A stretch of DNA of 64,000 nt from Hsuehochloa calcarea (Eukaryota; Streptophyta; Magnoliopsida; Poales; Poaceae). Position numbers and translations under genes: made by a program. The DNA lies in contig CM070606.1 of the NCBI GenBank assembly GCA_036346395.1, positions 15,796,915-15,860,914 of the forward strand, in the 5' to 3' direction. The notes under the pieces were generated by a model that was not told the origin of the DNA, made no database searches, and saw nothing but the letters and a program-made list of their open reading frames with translations. Each line of letters opens with the position of its first letter. Position 1 is the stretch's first letter. Positions 1 to 10,869 of this stretch are shown here, piece by piece.

Positions 1-1130
1 CCCAATCTAAATCATTTCATTTGCATTTTTAGTTTTCAAATTAATATAGCACATGGTGCTGGACTTAACATAATAAAATGATTTGTGTGATCAAGGTTAT
101 CGGCAAAGTCAATAACCACCCAATTCTATCAGAATCTAAGCATGACTAAGCATCAATTCGCATAAACATATATAGACTCTATAACATCCACCGAGCACTA
201 ACATCCGCGGAAATAATAACTCAGGTCTAGTGGCAAGAAATAAACATTTGCTATAGCTCATGCATCTAATAAGAATAACTACCTCTAACGAAAAATAATC
301 ATTCAAGTAGAACACGCATACATACAAGTTGCAAACAAGATATTTTGTAACGAAAGTAATAGGATCAATATGATCAAAGGAGGCGGGGCTGCTTGCCTTG
401 TTGAAGATAATCCACTTGCTGCTGTTGAGGATCACACTCGAACTCGTTCAAATCTTCGTAATCTAACGTTCGAATACGAAAAGCAAATAAGAACGTATCA
501 CACCAAATATATCCAAAAATTAAAAATTGTCCAAAATGCATGAAACTTTCACAGTAGGTAGATTATGATTTTAGATGAATTTAGAAACAAAATTTATTTT
601 ATATAGAGTTTGTATGTAGAAGTTATAGCCTAAACCAATTCTGTTGGAAGAGAATTTCTAACAATTAGACTTCGAGTACTATTGGTTTCAAGTACTGTTC
701 ATTTCGAGAATTGATCATTCGACTTCACGCGGTCGGAAGGAGATTCGACTATAGGAGGTCGAAAGGAGGTTTCAGCTACAGGTGGTTGGAAGAAGGTTTC
801 GACTACAGGTCGTCGAAAAGAGGTTTCAACTACATGTGGTTGAAAAGAAGTTTCGACTACTTGTCGGAAAGAGGCTTCGACTAAGGGTGGTCGGAAAGAG
901 GTTTCGACTACCTGGTCGGAAAGTGGTTTCGACTACTTAGTTGGAAAGAGGCTTCAAGTACGGGTGGTCGAAAAGAGGTTCCACTACTACGCTGGCCATC
1001 GTCGATGCGGTCCATGATGACAAGCTAAGCACTTATTGGCCTAGGGTCCACATGTAAACGACACAATAAAGCTTTTAAAACCCGATCTGCACAATAAGCG
1101 TGCGTAAGACATTGATTAGGAACTAAAGAC
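1..1130 (-). mobile_element. Gypsy-like LTR fragment, minus orientation, cut by the window edge
   Basis: Positions 1-532 are nearly identical to 41641-42172. Both resemble 43150-43700 of a longer antisense LTR, sharing wording such as 'gtgctggacat', 'gtgtgatcaaggttatcg' and 'gcatgactaagcat' in the same order. The copy at 41 kb extends further left and carries the CTATTCGAATAG palindrome found in the other LTRs, so this stretch is the inner part of a minus-oriented LTR starting before base 1. After 532 it continues with LTR-like AT-rich sequence and then a short tandem repeat (731-988). No coding potential is credible; the 99-residue minus ORF at 136-435 is a chance reading frame. Family is uncertain because no terminus is visible here. 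Confidence 0.6.
731..988. repeat. Degenerate minisatellite, about nine units of 27-31 bp
   Basis: The unit reads roughly ggtcggaaagaggtttcgactac, repeated head to tail with substitutions and small length changes (for example 'ggtggttggaagaaggtttcgactaca', then 'ggtcgtcgaaaagaggtttcaactaca'). It lies inside LTR-derived sequence and is absent from the parallel copy at 41641-42172, which diverges before this point. It is non-coding as far as I can see. Confidence 0.85.
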
Positions 1131-1134
1131 TTTG

Positions 1135-2120
1135 CTACAGTGCTTGCCCAAACAGGAGAGGAGGTCGGGAAGAGGGAGTCGGGTTGGCTGCCGGGGAGGA
1201 AGAGGAGGGCGGGGCGGCCGTGATCGTCGGCGAGGAGCTCGAAGACGGGGCCAGAGGAGGTGCGGGGAGAGCTCTTGGGGGATGGACCAAGCCCGAGTGC
1301 GCCCAAATGCCGAGAAACGGGGAGGCGGACTGGAGGAAGCGGCAGACGGCCAGGGAGGAGGCGTCTATGGCGGTGCGGCAAACAAGGAGGTGGGAGGGGC
1401 AAAGGAGCGACGACGCGAAGCATCACGGGTGATGCAAAACAAAAAAAAATCTGATGGCCACGACGCAGGGGCGCAAAAAATCGGACGGGGAAGGAAAACG
1501 GGGCAACATAGACGTCTATGCTTGCGCGAAAACTCCCTCTCTTTACCATTAGGATTTCTTCAATATGCCCATAGTGCCCGCGACATGGAATTTTTCACAA
1601 AAATTTGAGTAAATTAACAACAGCATAAATTTTGACGCTACAATGAATTCGGTCATTTTGTCTCTGCATATCAGCTACTTCGAATAAAATAGAACACTTG
1701 TAGCATTCAGGTACTTGGAATGGTTTTCGTGTAAAAGCTAAAAAATATGGGTAAGGTACAGAGAAAATGTCTAAGTTTCCAGAAAGATCTACATCTAGTT
1801 CTTTTGTATAGTAATCTATATCTAGTTCAATATTACAAATTTGTACTTTGCACAATGATACCAAGATGCAATTAGCACAAGGAGTTAACTTGATTGTACA
1901 GCTAAAGCGCTTATGGTGTATCTGAAGTAGACGGAAGACAAAATTGTATCAATACAATATGTTGTATTTAAACTTGCAAATACCGACAATTAAGAATGAC
2001 AATTTACCACTTCTACTTTAGATTTGTTTGCATGAGTTGAAATTTCCCACTTGGTTCCCAAATATTAAGTGGTAAAATATATCTTGAAAGAATGGGTGGT
2101 ATACATTACCAACTTTTTAA
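1135..2120. repeat. Dispersed repeat, second copy at about 39,905-40,865
   Basis: From the GC-rich part (gaggaagaggagg, gatcgtcggcgaggagctcgaagacggggcc) through the AT-rich part (aaatttgagtaaattaacaac, gacgctacaatgaattcg) this stretch matches the right-hand copy closely. In the right-hand copy the GC-rich part continues on the minus strand into a pentatricopeptide-like fragment; here the match stops at about 1140 and that fragment is missing. The overlapping GC-rich ORFs on both strands (1025-1549 minus, 1132-1608 plus) have no recognisable domain and are probably not genes. It may be the 5' end of a captured gene. Confidence 0.7.
2118..2120. repeat. Target site duplication TAA, left
   Basis: TAA sits immediately before the MITE terminus GAGCATC and is repeated at 2443-2445 just after its other end. 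The paralogous site near 40,860 has a single uninterrupted 'attttaagaggcaaa'. Confidence 0.8.
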
Positions 2121-2442
2121 GAGCATCTTTAGTGTGTTCACGTTGATTCAAAATTATGCCACGTAAGCATTCTATAAACTGACCTTGTTTTTCTCCAATG
2201 TATTGAACCGATTCCTACTATTAATTGAGACCCACGTTACATTAAAAAAACAACAAAATAATAATATCCTCTCTCAACCGCACTCTCTCCAATGTAGTTA
2301 TTTAATGCTTTGAATCGACTCCTAAGTAGAGTCCAGTTCCATGCATTTTTCTGTAGAAATCGACCCCTCCAATGATTTGAATCGATTCAATGTCTTCTCT
2401 CCCCTCATTTGAACCGGCTAAAACACAACATTGGGGATGGTC
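2121..2442. mobile_element. Tourist-like MITE (PIF/Harbinger type), 322 bp
   Basis: The ends are imperfect inverted repeats: left GAGCATCTTTAGTGTGTT, and right, read on the other strand, GACCATCCCCAATGTTGTG. A 3-bp TAA duplication flanks it, the signature of PIF/Harbinger-derived MITEs. The paralogous sequence at about 40,856-40,875 lacks the insert and holds one TAA, an internal empty site that confirms the insertion. No ORF is present, as expected for a non-autonomous element. The right half of another copy survives at 46264-46442. Confidence 0.82.
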
Positions 2443-2628
2443 TAAGAGGCAAAATGAAAAGGTGGAAAAGTACATAGATCAATGGTGCAATTTTCTCAAA
2501 CGAATATGACTTTCTTCATAAGTCTATATATTTATCTGGTCACCATATACACAAATCAACATATTTTTCTTTGTATCATTGTGTCTAGTCGGCAACATAT
2601 ATGTAACAGATCATGTAGCTTGCACTAG
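2443..2628. other. Intergenic remnant shared with 46443-46628
   Basis: Starts with the right TAA duplication (2443-2445), then matches 40,866-40,915 for about 50 bases and 46443-46628 over its full length. It ends where a minus LTR starts with TGTGAGGACC. I see no gene. Confidence 0.6.
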
Positions 2629-4156
2629 TGTGAGGACCCCCGAGTTATTTCCGTAAGACCGAGGGACCGAGACCTTCCCGATCTTATGGAAACAACTCTT
2701 GGCCTCAAGTAGATGAATTCCACCCTAACTCCATCTAAGTGAGGAGCCCAGCCGAAACTAGAGCCCCAGTGATCATGCGCGCTGCTTCTCTACAAACACT
2801 ACATGATTATCGGTTCTCCAAATGATCAAAGCCAATGCTTAGACAAGTTAAAATGGAATTCATAACAGCGAGTATGAGGCTGTGTTGGCTCCCAAGATCA
2901 GCGACCAACACGCTCATACTCTCATTCAACGTTGATCACATCCATACAACATATACATTAACAATCCAAAAGACATACAACATAATAGTTAAGTCTACAA
3001 CTATTACATAATGGCCGACTTGCCAAATTCAAATAAGAGTGATAAATAACAGCGGAAACAAGATAAATAAACAAAAAGGTCCAGCAAGGTATGCCCCATA
3101 ACCCAAGGCAACCGACTGGGGGTTAGATAATAACACTAGTCGTCAGTGTCGCCAAAATCGGCACTGACGAGCTCGTCGGGCACGAGGTACTCCTCACCTG
3201 AAAGACCAGCAAACATCTAGCTGAGTACAAAGATACTCGTAAGTCTTACACAAAGTAAAATTAGTTATGTATATTGGGCAATCAAGGGATAGCAGTAGTG
3301 GCTTAGTTTTGCAGAAAAACGCAACCATTTTCAACCTACACATACTAGTTTTTCAATTGCCATTTATAAATCAGATTTGAAGTAGAAGTAAAACATGTAA
3401 TAAAGCGATACATTTGTAAACAAAGTGAACAAACAAATACCAAAGTGGCAGCCCACTTTGATAGACTAACATACATGAACACCCGTTCATGCCGAATACC
3501 AAGTTGTAACCATCAAATTTCAATAGAAAAGACTAGCGATGATGGCTTCGCAAACCAAGTGTTGTCTATAACGGTGGACACGGCTATTCGAATAGTTTTA
3601 TCTCTGCAGAGGTGTACTACTTTACCCACACGACTCGACTAGCCCGTAAGCCACCGGATTAAACACACTTCACATGGTGTGTCGGCCGGGGACATCGAGA
3701 TTCAGTACTTTTTGGCAAGAAGGGTGGTATTGAGCCAGGTGTCCCCTACAAGATGAACCCCAAACTTAGTACAAACGACCGATAGCATTTGCTAAGTGGG
3801 CATGCAAGTTATGTTGGATATACCAATGCAATGTAAATAACCAAAATTGGTTCTCCCATGCACACTATAGAAAATTACATCAGCTCCTACGAACAAATGA
3901 TCGAACACAAATGTCCTTAGCGATCCGGACAAGTCAACCACATACCCGATCTTGTGCACGAAGGCACCCTCACTAGCAACTACTTGTCCAGACCCAAAAC
4001 ACTTTTAAAATGCCAAAATTTAACTTTAGAAACAGATACGAAGATCTAGAATAGAAGGATAATAAGAAAAGTTGTGTTTCCCATGATTGTCGGGTTATCC
4101 CTGATAATCATACTACCGTACTAGACTTGCATGGCTAAGCAAACCCAACCCATATA
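2629..4156 (-). mobile_element. Gypsy-like LTR, minus orientation, first part (3' end of LTR)
   Basis: Begins with TGTGAGGACCCCC, the reverse complement of an LTR 3' end (GGGGGTCCTCACA). It contains the palindrome CTATTCGAATAG at 3584-3595 and the GAGTAC...TACTCGTAAGTCTTAC motif at 3223-3250, both present in the other LTRs here. A near-identical copy starts at 46629. The LTR is interrupted at about 4156 and resumes at about 9775: the copy at 48265 reads straight through from 'aacccatat' to 'atttcacac'. The 65-residue ORF at 3445-3642 is not credible. Confidence 0.75.
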
Positions 4157-4360
4157 ACCCAATATGACGCCATAACAACACTACTTACCATCCTCGCCGC
4201 TCGGCAGAAAAAGCGCACGAACACCACCCGTCGCGACGCCAAGTCGTATGTTCCACCCCCTCGCAAGTGGCCACAACTGGAGCGCGCAGAACTCCTCCAC
4301 AAGATCCCGAGTGGAAAGCCTACGTGTCGCCGTCAGGAGGAGCTGCAGGAGCGACTCCCT

Positions 4361-4988
4361 CTAAGTCAACTCAATCTCCATAGAAGGGATGAGTTGAATG
4401 GCCCCCCCGGTCGACCGCAGGTCGTCGCTCGAGGGGGACTTGTGGTAAAACCACCTTCGTGTCCAATCCGTCTCCCATCGGTTGCTGGAGGCGGGGGATG
4501 GCAGGTACCGAAGGTAGTGCGCCTTCGGTTGGAAATTCACGCTCCCAAAGTTGAGTGTTTCGCCGGTGTCCTTCAGTTGGCAACGACCGTCGTGAAGATA
4601 TGGGAACAACCGACCCTCCCCGTCGACCCCAGCAGACCGCATCACCCACTCAAACACCCCAAGCTTCACAAGGGAGTTCGGCGTCAGCTGTGCTAGCTCC
4701 ACCCGATAAAGTTGCAAAGACGCGGTGACCAACTCGACCAGAAACCGAGGCGCGCCCCGGAAAAGCAACGAAGACGACCCGAGGCGCCGGCACCGTCTCC
4801 GGCCCGGGGGCTCGCGCGAGAGATAGGTCAGCAATCTTTCCCTCGCCCCGAAGCGACCAGAAGATCTGCGGCGTCACCAACGAGCGGCCCATCTCGTCCG
4901 TGTGGGCCATCGAGACTCCGCCGTCTCGGGAACATCTAAGGAAAGGAGGGCAAAGAACCATCAAAGACCGTATATGACTAGGGCGCAC
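4361..4988 (-). pseudogene. PF04195-like (putative gypsy-type transposon) ORF, copy 1, frameshifted
   Basis: The minus strand encodes, in two frames, the block also seen intact at 15179-15691: GKIADLSLARAPGPE, then LYRVELAQLTPNSLVKLG, VFEWVMRSAG, YLHDGRCQ and RWFYHKSPSS. This is the pattern of the plant 'putative gypsy type transposon' domain (Pfam PF04195), an N-terminal region of retroelement-associated proteins of unknown biochemical role. The N-terminal half (4650-4988) and C-terminal half (4361-4834) lie in different frames; the part between 'LLF' and 'LVELV' is shortened compared with copy 2. A minus-strand TATA box lies just upstream at 4995-5004. Family assignment is from memory of the motif; function is unknown. 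Confidence 0.7.
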
Positions 4989-4994
4989 CCCACC

Positions 4995-5004
4995 CTATTT
5001 ATAG
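4995..5004 (-). promoter_or_regulatory. TATA box upstream of PF04195-like ORF, copy 1
   Basis: CTATAAATAG on the minus strand (plus-strand ctatttatag), less than 100 bases upstream of the first ORF methionines. The same box with the same flank (GGCTATAAATAGGGTGG) precedes copies 2 (17603-17612) and 3 (35426-35435), which supports a real core promoter. Confidence 0.6.
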
Positions 5005-5179
5005 CCGTGCTAGGTGCGCAAAACGATGCGGCACAGAAGCCAAAGAGACGCGCACCAGTCACCGACCGACACGTGTGCCCTAGGAGAGCGAACTGTCCCG
5101 CCTCATTAAATGGCGCGGCACCCAACCGAGGCCAATTAAGGCATATAACCCAATATGACGCCATAAAGACAGTTTAGCA

Positions 5180-5720
5180 AGCTAACAGCACAAAGACGCT
5201 TCGCCAGGCCGAAGGGGACGGTGTGCATGTACCCTTCGGGAAGAACGGCGCGGTTTCAGCCACAGCGAAGCAGGACCTCGACCGCGAGGGGCTTGTTGTA
5301 GGGGCGGCCCTACTGACCCCAATGGCCCCCAGGTGAAGGCCCCTGGCCAGAGGGCACCTAGTGTCCTGCGAGACCCGAAGCTCCCCAGAGCCCCACGAGG
5401 CCCGGAGCAGCAGACCCTTACCTCAGGGGCAAACTCGAAGCTCCCCCGGAGGGTCCCTGGAGCACCGCGAGGCCCAGAGCAGTAGGCCCTCCGGATCACC
5501 TCCGGGGCAGACCCGGAACCCCGTGAGCCCCGGAGCAGCAAGCCCTCGGGTCACCTTCGGGAACGCCCCCAGGGTCCCCGAGCAAGAGCCCTCCGGGCGC
5601 ACCAAGATCCACCGAGGGTCCCCAAAGCCCCGCGAGGCCCGAAGCAGCAGGCCCTCCGGGCTAACTCTGGAGAAAAACCCAAGGTAGATCGCTCCGAGCG
5701 CAGATGGACCGGGAGTACTA
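5180..5720. repeat. GC-rich imperfect repeat block, copy 1
   Basis: Composed of variants of 'agccccgcgaggcccggagcagcaggccctccgg' repeated about every 50-70 bases, with 'gggtccccggagc' linkers. Related blocks occur at 17880-18300 and 35640-36120. Long ORFs open on both strands only because of the base composition, and none carries a recognisable domain. In each copy the block lies between a minus-strand TATA box and a plus-strand TATA box. Confidence 0.75.
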
Positions 5721-5858
5721 GCTGGGTGGACCAGGCCTAGGGGTACCCACCGTGGACCAAAGCCTAAGCGTAGGGGGGAATGTCCCTGCAGCCCCTACAC
5801 GTACAGTACCGCCATAGGATTAGAATGGTAATGTAAAGACCCCCTCTTGGGGGGGGGG

Positions 5859-5868
5859 CTATAAATAG
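5859..5868 (+). promoter_or_regulatory. Plus-strand TATA box, copy 1
   Basis: CTATAAATAG in the context ggggggCTATAAATAGGGGCCACCCCC, followed by 'ctcatgtaaaagggagacaaaag'. The same arrangement is seen at 18430-18439 and 36292-36301 and resembles an LTR promoter/R boundary. A transcript from here would run antisense to the kinase fragment. Activity is inferred only. Confidence 0.5.
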
Positions 5869-5902
5869 GGGCCACCCCCCTCATGTAAAAGGGAGACAAA
5901 AG

Positions 5903-8678
5903 CAGACATAACTGGACAGTGGTAAAAAGCAGACATGAAAATCTGGATCGAGATATGCGCTAATGTAAGCAAAGGAAAAGGCACACGCACAAACATAAGC
6001 AAACAAGCAGATCCGAAAAAAATGAGACTACCTCCTGAGGCACAATGTCCCGTACCACAATAAGTGCTGCAATCTGGACATGATGTGCCAACCTGTAATC
6101 AACCTTTTAAGATGACGAACCTGCGAGGGAGAAAGCGTAAGCAATAATCGTAAGAACATAACAACCACTAAACTAAACGACAAGAAGGTAGGGGCGATTT
6201 TCTAGAATTAAAACCACTAACACTGCTTACCGTTTATCTACACAGGACAATTTTCAAGCTGTAGGACCTACGAAAGAGTAGGCGTAATCAACAATGGTAA
6301 GAACAGAAATGATGGACACAGCTTTGGCTAGTGAAGTGCTTTATGCTCAACTACATGTTTGACTAATAAAAGATCTCACAATGGTTTTCTATCTTAATGA
6401 GCCAATCAAAATAATGATTAAAGAAAGTGTTGATTTAAATCTCCACAAGGCCATGCAGTTCGTATAGGAATAGCTACAGCAACATAGATTATCACTGGTA
6501 ACAGGTTACACATGAGCATCATTCATTCGGTTCTGTTGCAGTAGCAGCCTATGAGCAATTAATAAAACAACCCGCATACCAGCAGCACAACACATTTGTA
6601 CCAAAAAATGCAGATCAGTAAACCTGTGTAACTGTAGAAATCAATTATAAAAGAGAAAATGAAGTAAACCATTTGCTAGTGTTGACTTGAGTATTGACTG
6701 CATGACGCCTTGCATATACAATATAAACAATAGGCCAGTTCTACAAAACACTATAATGTACATTGAATTCATGAGTCACGACATTAGACTGTTGAACTAA
6801 CCTTATCAACTCATGGTATAGAACTTACATGTTGCCAGAAGTTGAATAAGTCAAGCTAAATTTTAGAAAGTGCTTCCACTTTGATGCCGGGGTTTAAACA
6901 AATAGATAACGAACAGAAACCAAAGGATAAAAAGGAAAACAGACTCAGGTTTTAGTTGATTTTTTACTATGATATGTAACGTAAGGTGGACCGACCTCAT
7001 CAGTTTTAGCCTGTACAACGAAAATATGACTCCTTTTCTCCTCGAGGATTTTAACATTTCCTTGCAACTGCTTTTCTAGATCAATTGACTCATCATGCTT
7101 TGAGACATATATCCTTTTACTCTCATGTGAGTGCAGGCTTCAGGACAGTTTTGTAACTGGTACTTAGGATCTCAGCTGGGGTGGATCCTTTTGCGTTTAG
7201 CATGTACTGGAAATTAATACCAGGTCTAAATCTGAAAAATGGCACAGCAGTGTCTAACAATAAGGCAAGAAGGTCAGGATATAATTTGAGGTAATAGAAG
7301 GAACTTCTAAAGCAACATGCAAGCAATAAAACCGCAATAAAAAGGAACAAGGTCAGGATATAATTTGAGGTAATAGAAGGAACTTGTAAAGCAAAATGCA
7401 TGCAATAAAACCACAATAAAAAAAGGGTACTTCCGATCTTGATCTTTGTTTGCTTCGGTGTACAATTTCTAAAAATATATAGGAATTGTACTTTTAAAAA
7501 TCATAATACCTGATCACTGGCTGATCACAAGGACTGGAACACACAAAGGAAAAAGAGCAAGAAAGCGTTTGAGCGTAACTGAGCTGGAGTACCAAATGTT
7601 GTACCACCAAAAATGGAGTGCCAAAGGGAAAGTTGATGGCAATGCTGGTCTGTTTTGAAGCAACCAGCGGCTCGAAAAGACGCTGTCGAGAAGTAAGTGC
7701 TAAATGTGGTTCTGCAATGCTGAAAGTATGAAGCAGCAGCGGTGACATGTCAATTATGGTGATGTAAATGTTAAATATTAGAGTAGTATTACAGAGAACG
7801 TGATGTGGAGGGGGCGGTGTGCGGTCTAGTGCCTGAAGATACAAGTAGACATTGTCAGAAGCAGAAAATAGTGGAGCCAATTTTACCAGATAGGTATAGA
7901 AATGGTTGTAATTTAATGGGAATGCCAGACTGGCGGCACAACTATACGTAAATTACCACGAAACCTCATATTATGTGCTTCATGTAAGCAATTAGTACAT
8001 GAGTAAAATTAGTACCAGTTCTTATCGGATAACAGGAAACTCATTAATATACATGGTGTGCCTTGTGACTGACTACATTTTAGATTTACTTTTTCAATAA
8101 GTGTGACATCATTTTAGCTTCAAAGATTGCTGATGGTGTTATATCTACATGATATATCTCAACTAATAAACTACTTCTTTCGCCAACTTTTTACCTGAAC
8201 AATAAGATTCAAATATTATGCCAGTAAAAAAGGGGAAGAACATGCCGAATATACCTCAACTAATAAATTACTTGTTTTGGCCTACTCTTTACACGAACAA
8301 TAAGATATGAATACTATGCCGGTAAAAAAGGGAAAGAACATGTAGGCATCATATAAACATTAAAAAAAGAGGAACGACCTCACCCGAAACCATTTCTGTT
8401 TTTTTTTTGATGCCGTGTGATCAAGTAACCTAGGTACTCTGTTATACTTATGCATCACTCATTATCACGAACAAACAGATGCAACTTTTTTTTTGTAAGT
8501 AGTGTGCCTGGCTGTGATAATTAAAGTGGAGAATATGCACATGCTATGCCATTAGTTTACCTAAGATTCAAAATCATAAAGACCACATGTTCAAATGCTA
8601 TGCACTTACCTAAATGTCGGCTTTCTCACTAATAACTTCTCTTATGTAGAGATCCCACACCTGAAAAAACATAGATGC
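5903..8678 (-). pseudogene. NAK/AAK1-type protein kinase gene fragment, copy 1 (introns kept, kinase exon lost)
   Basis: Nearly identical to 18840-21612 and 36707-39553, whose minus strands carry a kinase activation-segment exon farther upstream. In this copy the match stops at 8678, where a gypsy integrase fragment begins, so the kinase exon is missing. Candidate downstream exons remain: a coiled-coil-like segment at about 7005-7095 (ESIDLEKQLQGNVKILEEKR) and a 61-nt exon at 6032-6092 bounded by AG and GT and open in frame (LAHHVQIAALIVVRDIVPQE). The rest reads as introns. About 370 bp present in copy 3 (36336-36706) is deleted at 5902-5907. Kinase origin is inferred from the sister copies; minus ORFs such as 7494-7880 are probably intronic. 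Confidence 0.6.
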
Positions 8679-9769
8679 CACGTCTTGCGCTCCGCTTCTT
8701 CAAGAATGCGGATCGGGTGTTCTCGAAAAGAAAGATCGGTTTGCAAGTCGAGCCTTCCCAACTCGGTGGCTTCGGTCGGGATTCGGAGACACTTCTTTAG
8801 TTGTGAGATATGAAACACATCATGCACATCTGATAGTGATGGTGGCAACTCCAATCGATAAGCGACCGATCCCAGTTTTTCCAGAATCGGGAATGGCCCG
8901 ATGTAGCGAGGTGCCAACTTCCCTTTGAGTTGGAAGCGATGTGTACCCTTCATCGGAGAGACTTTAAGGTAAACATGATCGTCCACCTCAAAACTCAACT
9001 CTCGACGACGACGGTCAGCATATGACTTCTGGCGAGATTGAGCCGTCCGTGGCCGTTCTCGAATGACCCGAACTTGCTCTTCGGCGTCCTTCACCAAGGT
9101 CGGATCATAAAATGGTCTTTCCCTAGCCTCAAACAAATTCAAGGGCGTTCTACAAGCCCTTCCATATAGTGCCTCGAAAGGTGACATCTGAATGCTTAAT
9201 TGAAAGCTGTTGTTGTAGGAGAACTCTGCAAATGGCAAGCACTTCTCCAAGTTTTTACTATAGGACAATACACAAGCGTGGAGAAGGTCTTCCAGAATTT
9301 GATTTACCCTCTCCGTTTGTCCATCCGTTTGCGGATAGTAAGCGGAGTTGAAAGCTAGGTTGATCCCCATTGCTTGATGTAGGCACTTCCAAAAATAGGA
9401 TGTGAACTGAGGGCCTCAATCGGAAACGATCACCCTTGGCACACCATGGAGATAGACAATCCTTGAGAGGTAAAGCTCGGCTAGTTTGATCCCGGTATAG
9501 GTGGTCATGACAAGAATGAAGTGAGCGACTTTTGTCAGACGATCGACAATCACCCATATGGAATCGGACCTGGTTTGAGTCCTTCGGAGGCCGGTGATGA
9601 AATCCATTCCGATTTCCTCCCACTTCCAACTAAGAATGAGCAAAAGGTTGGAGGGTACCCGCTGGTTTCAAATGTTCAGCTTTTACCCTTTGGCATACAT
9701 CGCACTCGGCAACATATTGCGCAATCTGTCGCTTCATTTGACCCCACCATAGCCGCTTCTTTAGGTCTT
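8679..9769 (-). pseudogene. Ty3/gypsy integrase fragment
   Basis: On the minus strand, from right to left: the end of the zinc-binding domain (YVAECDVCQRVKAEHLKPAG), the core with the first catalytic Asp (WEEIGMDFITGL), the second Asp in VIVSD, the DGQTERVNQ block with the catalytic Glu, and the C-terminal part (GPFPILEKLGSVAYRLELP, DVFHISQLKKC). A frameshift lies near 9645 and a TGA follows VIVSD at about 9417-9419, where the family has a basic residue (CGA to TGA would explain it). The C-terminus runs out at the junction with the kinase fragment at 8678/8679. Gag, protease and RT are absent here. The element is dead. Confidence 0.92.
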
Positions 9770-9774
9770 TGTAG

Positions 9775-10640
9775 ATTTCACACAACCGAACTTAAGCATG
9801 TACGTACTGGAAATAATTCAAGGATAACCTCATGAATAGGATATAACTAACTACACATCACAAAAATAGCGACATAACCAAAAATAGCATGCAAGCAAGT
9901 ATCATTGCATCTAACTAACAAAACTGGGAGCAATATGATGCAAAAGAAAATTCAAATGATGCTTGACTTGTCGGTACTGAGTTGCTCTACCTCGGTGGCG
10001 TATGAATCAAAAAAATTCGCTTCGGAATCTATATAAAGATAATATCGAATAAACACCGAGAAAAACCATGAAACGCAAAGTGCTCAAAAATGCATAAAAT
10101 TTCTATAGTAGCTAGATGTTGATTTTAGATGAATTTAAGTAAAAGAATTATTCTATTTGCATTTAGCATGTGAGAGTTATAGTAGCTTTAAGTTTCAGCT
10201 TCCCGAAAATGCAATTTATTCAATTTCATATTGGCCAAAATTTGTAGAATGGTGGGGAGATAAAGGGTTATATAGGTAAATTAAGAATATTATTATAAGC
10301 CCACTGCCACTTGGTTCACCTCATTTGGAATCTCTATGCAAAAGTTGTGAATTTTCAAAGTTATCGACATTTTCCTATTGTAAATAAATATATTTAAAGG
10401 TCATTTTCCAAAAATACATTTTATGCTCCGAGAAAATGTGCAACTTATTTTGAAATAAAGTTCATCAAAATGAAAATTACAAGACTTGGTTTCATCCAAT
10501 TTGGAGTTAAAATGAATTAGTTGTGCGCTTTTGAAGTTAATCGCATTTTTAGTGTATAAATAAATGTATTCCGAATTTCTTTAATCCATTAATATTTTTC
10601 TTTCGAGCCTTGCGCTAGCCGTGGTCCTTGACCGAGGGCC
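9775..10640 (-). mobile_element. Gypsy-like LTR, minus orientation, second part
   Basis: Continues the LTR begun at 2629. It matches 48269-49130 almost base for base, including 'gcatgcaagcaagtatcattgcatc' and 'ttcgcttcggaatctatataaag'. The match ends in the GC-rich 'cgagccttgcgctagccg' near 10,620-10,640. The terminal TGTTACA expected for the LTR 5' end is not seen, so this LTR is truncated. Confidence 0.7.
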
Positions 10641-10869
10641 CCGAGATGGCTTGCATCCGAGTCGCCGCTCTCCCTGTCTACCTCGGTCTGACAGCCCTCT
10701 GCCGCCACGCCGTCTCCCGCCGGGTGAGACCGTCGCCCGTCTTGGCCGTCGCTTTCGCCGACGTGGCGTCCCCACGGCACCGCGCGTCGTGATTTCGCTA
10801 ACATAAGCGATACGCAGCGTCGTGACGTGTATACCGATCGCTTTTCCGGGTTTTTCAGTAGGAAAATAA
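10641..10869. other. GC-rich stretch without a recognised gene
   Basis: Between two LTR fragments of opposite orientation. Short overlapping ORFs on both strands come from GC-rich composition. It resembles the U3 part of an LTR but I cannot place it. Confidence 0.4.

Larger units (their letters stand above)
4157..9774. mobile_element. 5.6-kb composite insert within an LTR
   Basis: Compared with the uninterrupted paralogue at about 48,265-48,272, this segment is extra sequence. It contains, left to right, a PF04195-like minus ORF, a GC-rich repeat block, a plus-strand TATA box, a kinase gene fragment (minus) and part of a gypsy integrase (minus). No clean target duplication or terminal repeat flanks it. 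Its first 25 bases repeat internal sequence at 5142-5166 ('catataacccaatatgacgccataa'), which suggests a recombination junction rather than simple transposition. Confidence 0.7.

Noticed and set aside
731..988. Possible CRISPR-like array
   Set aside because: Repeats are degenerate and contiguous without unique spacers, in a plant genome; it is a minisatellite.
7123..7416. Minus ORF ending NFQYMLNAKGSTPAEILSTSYK, conserved in three copies
   Set aside because: Could include an exon, but I cannot recognise the family, and the upstream half is a tandemly repeated AT-rich stretch; left unannotated.
7494..7880. Minus ORF repeated in three kinase-unit copies (also 20535-20831 and 38398-38754)
   Set aside because: Presence in all copies reflects DNA duplication. 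The peptide is low complexity and does not match the kinase family; I regard it as intronic.
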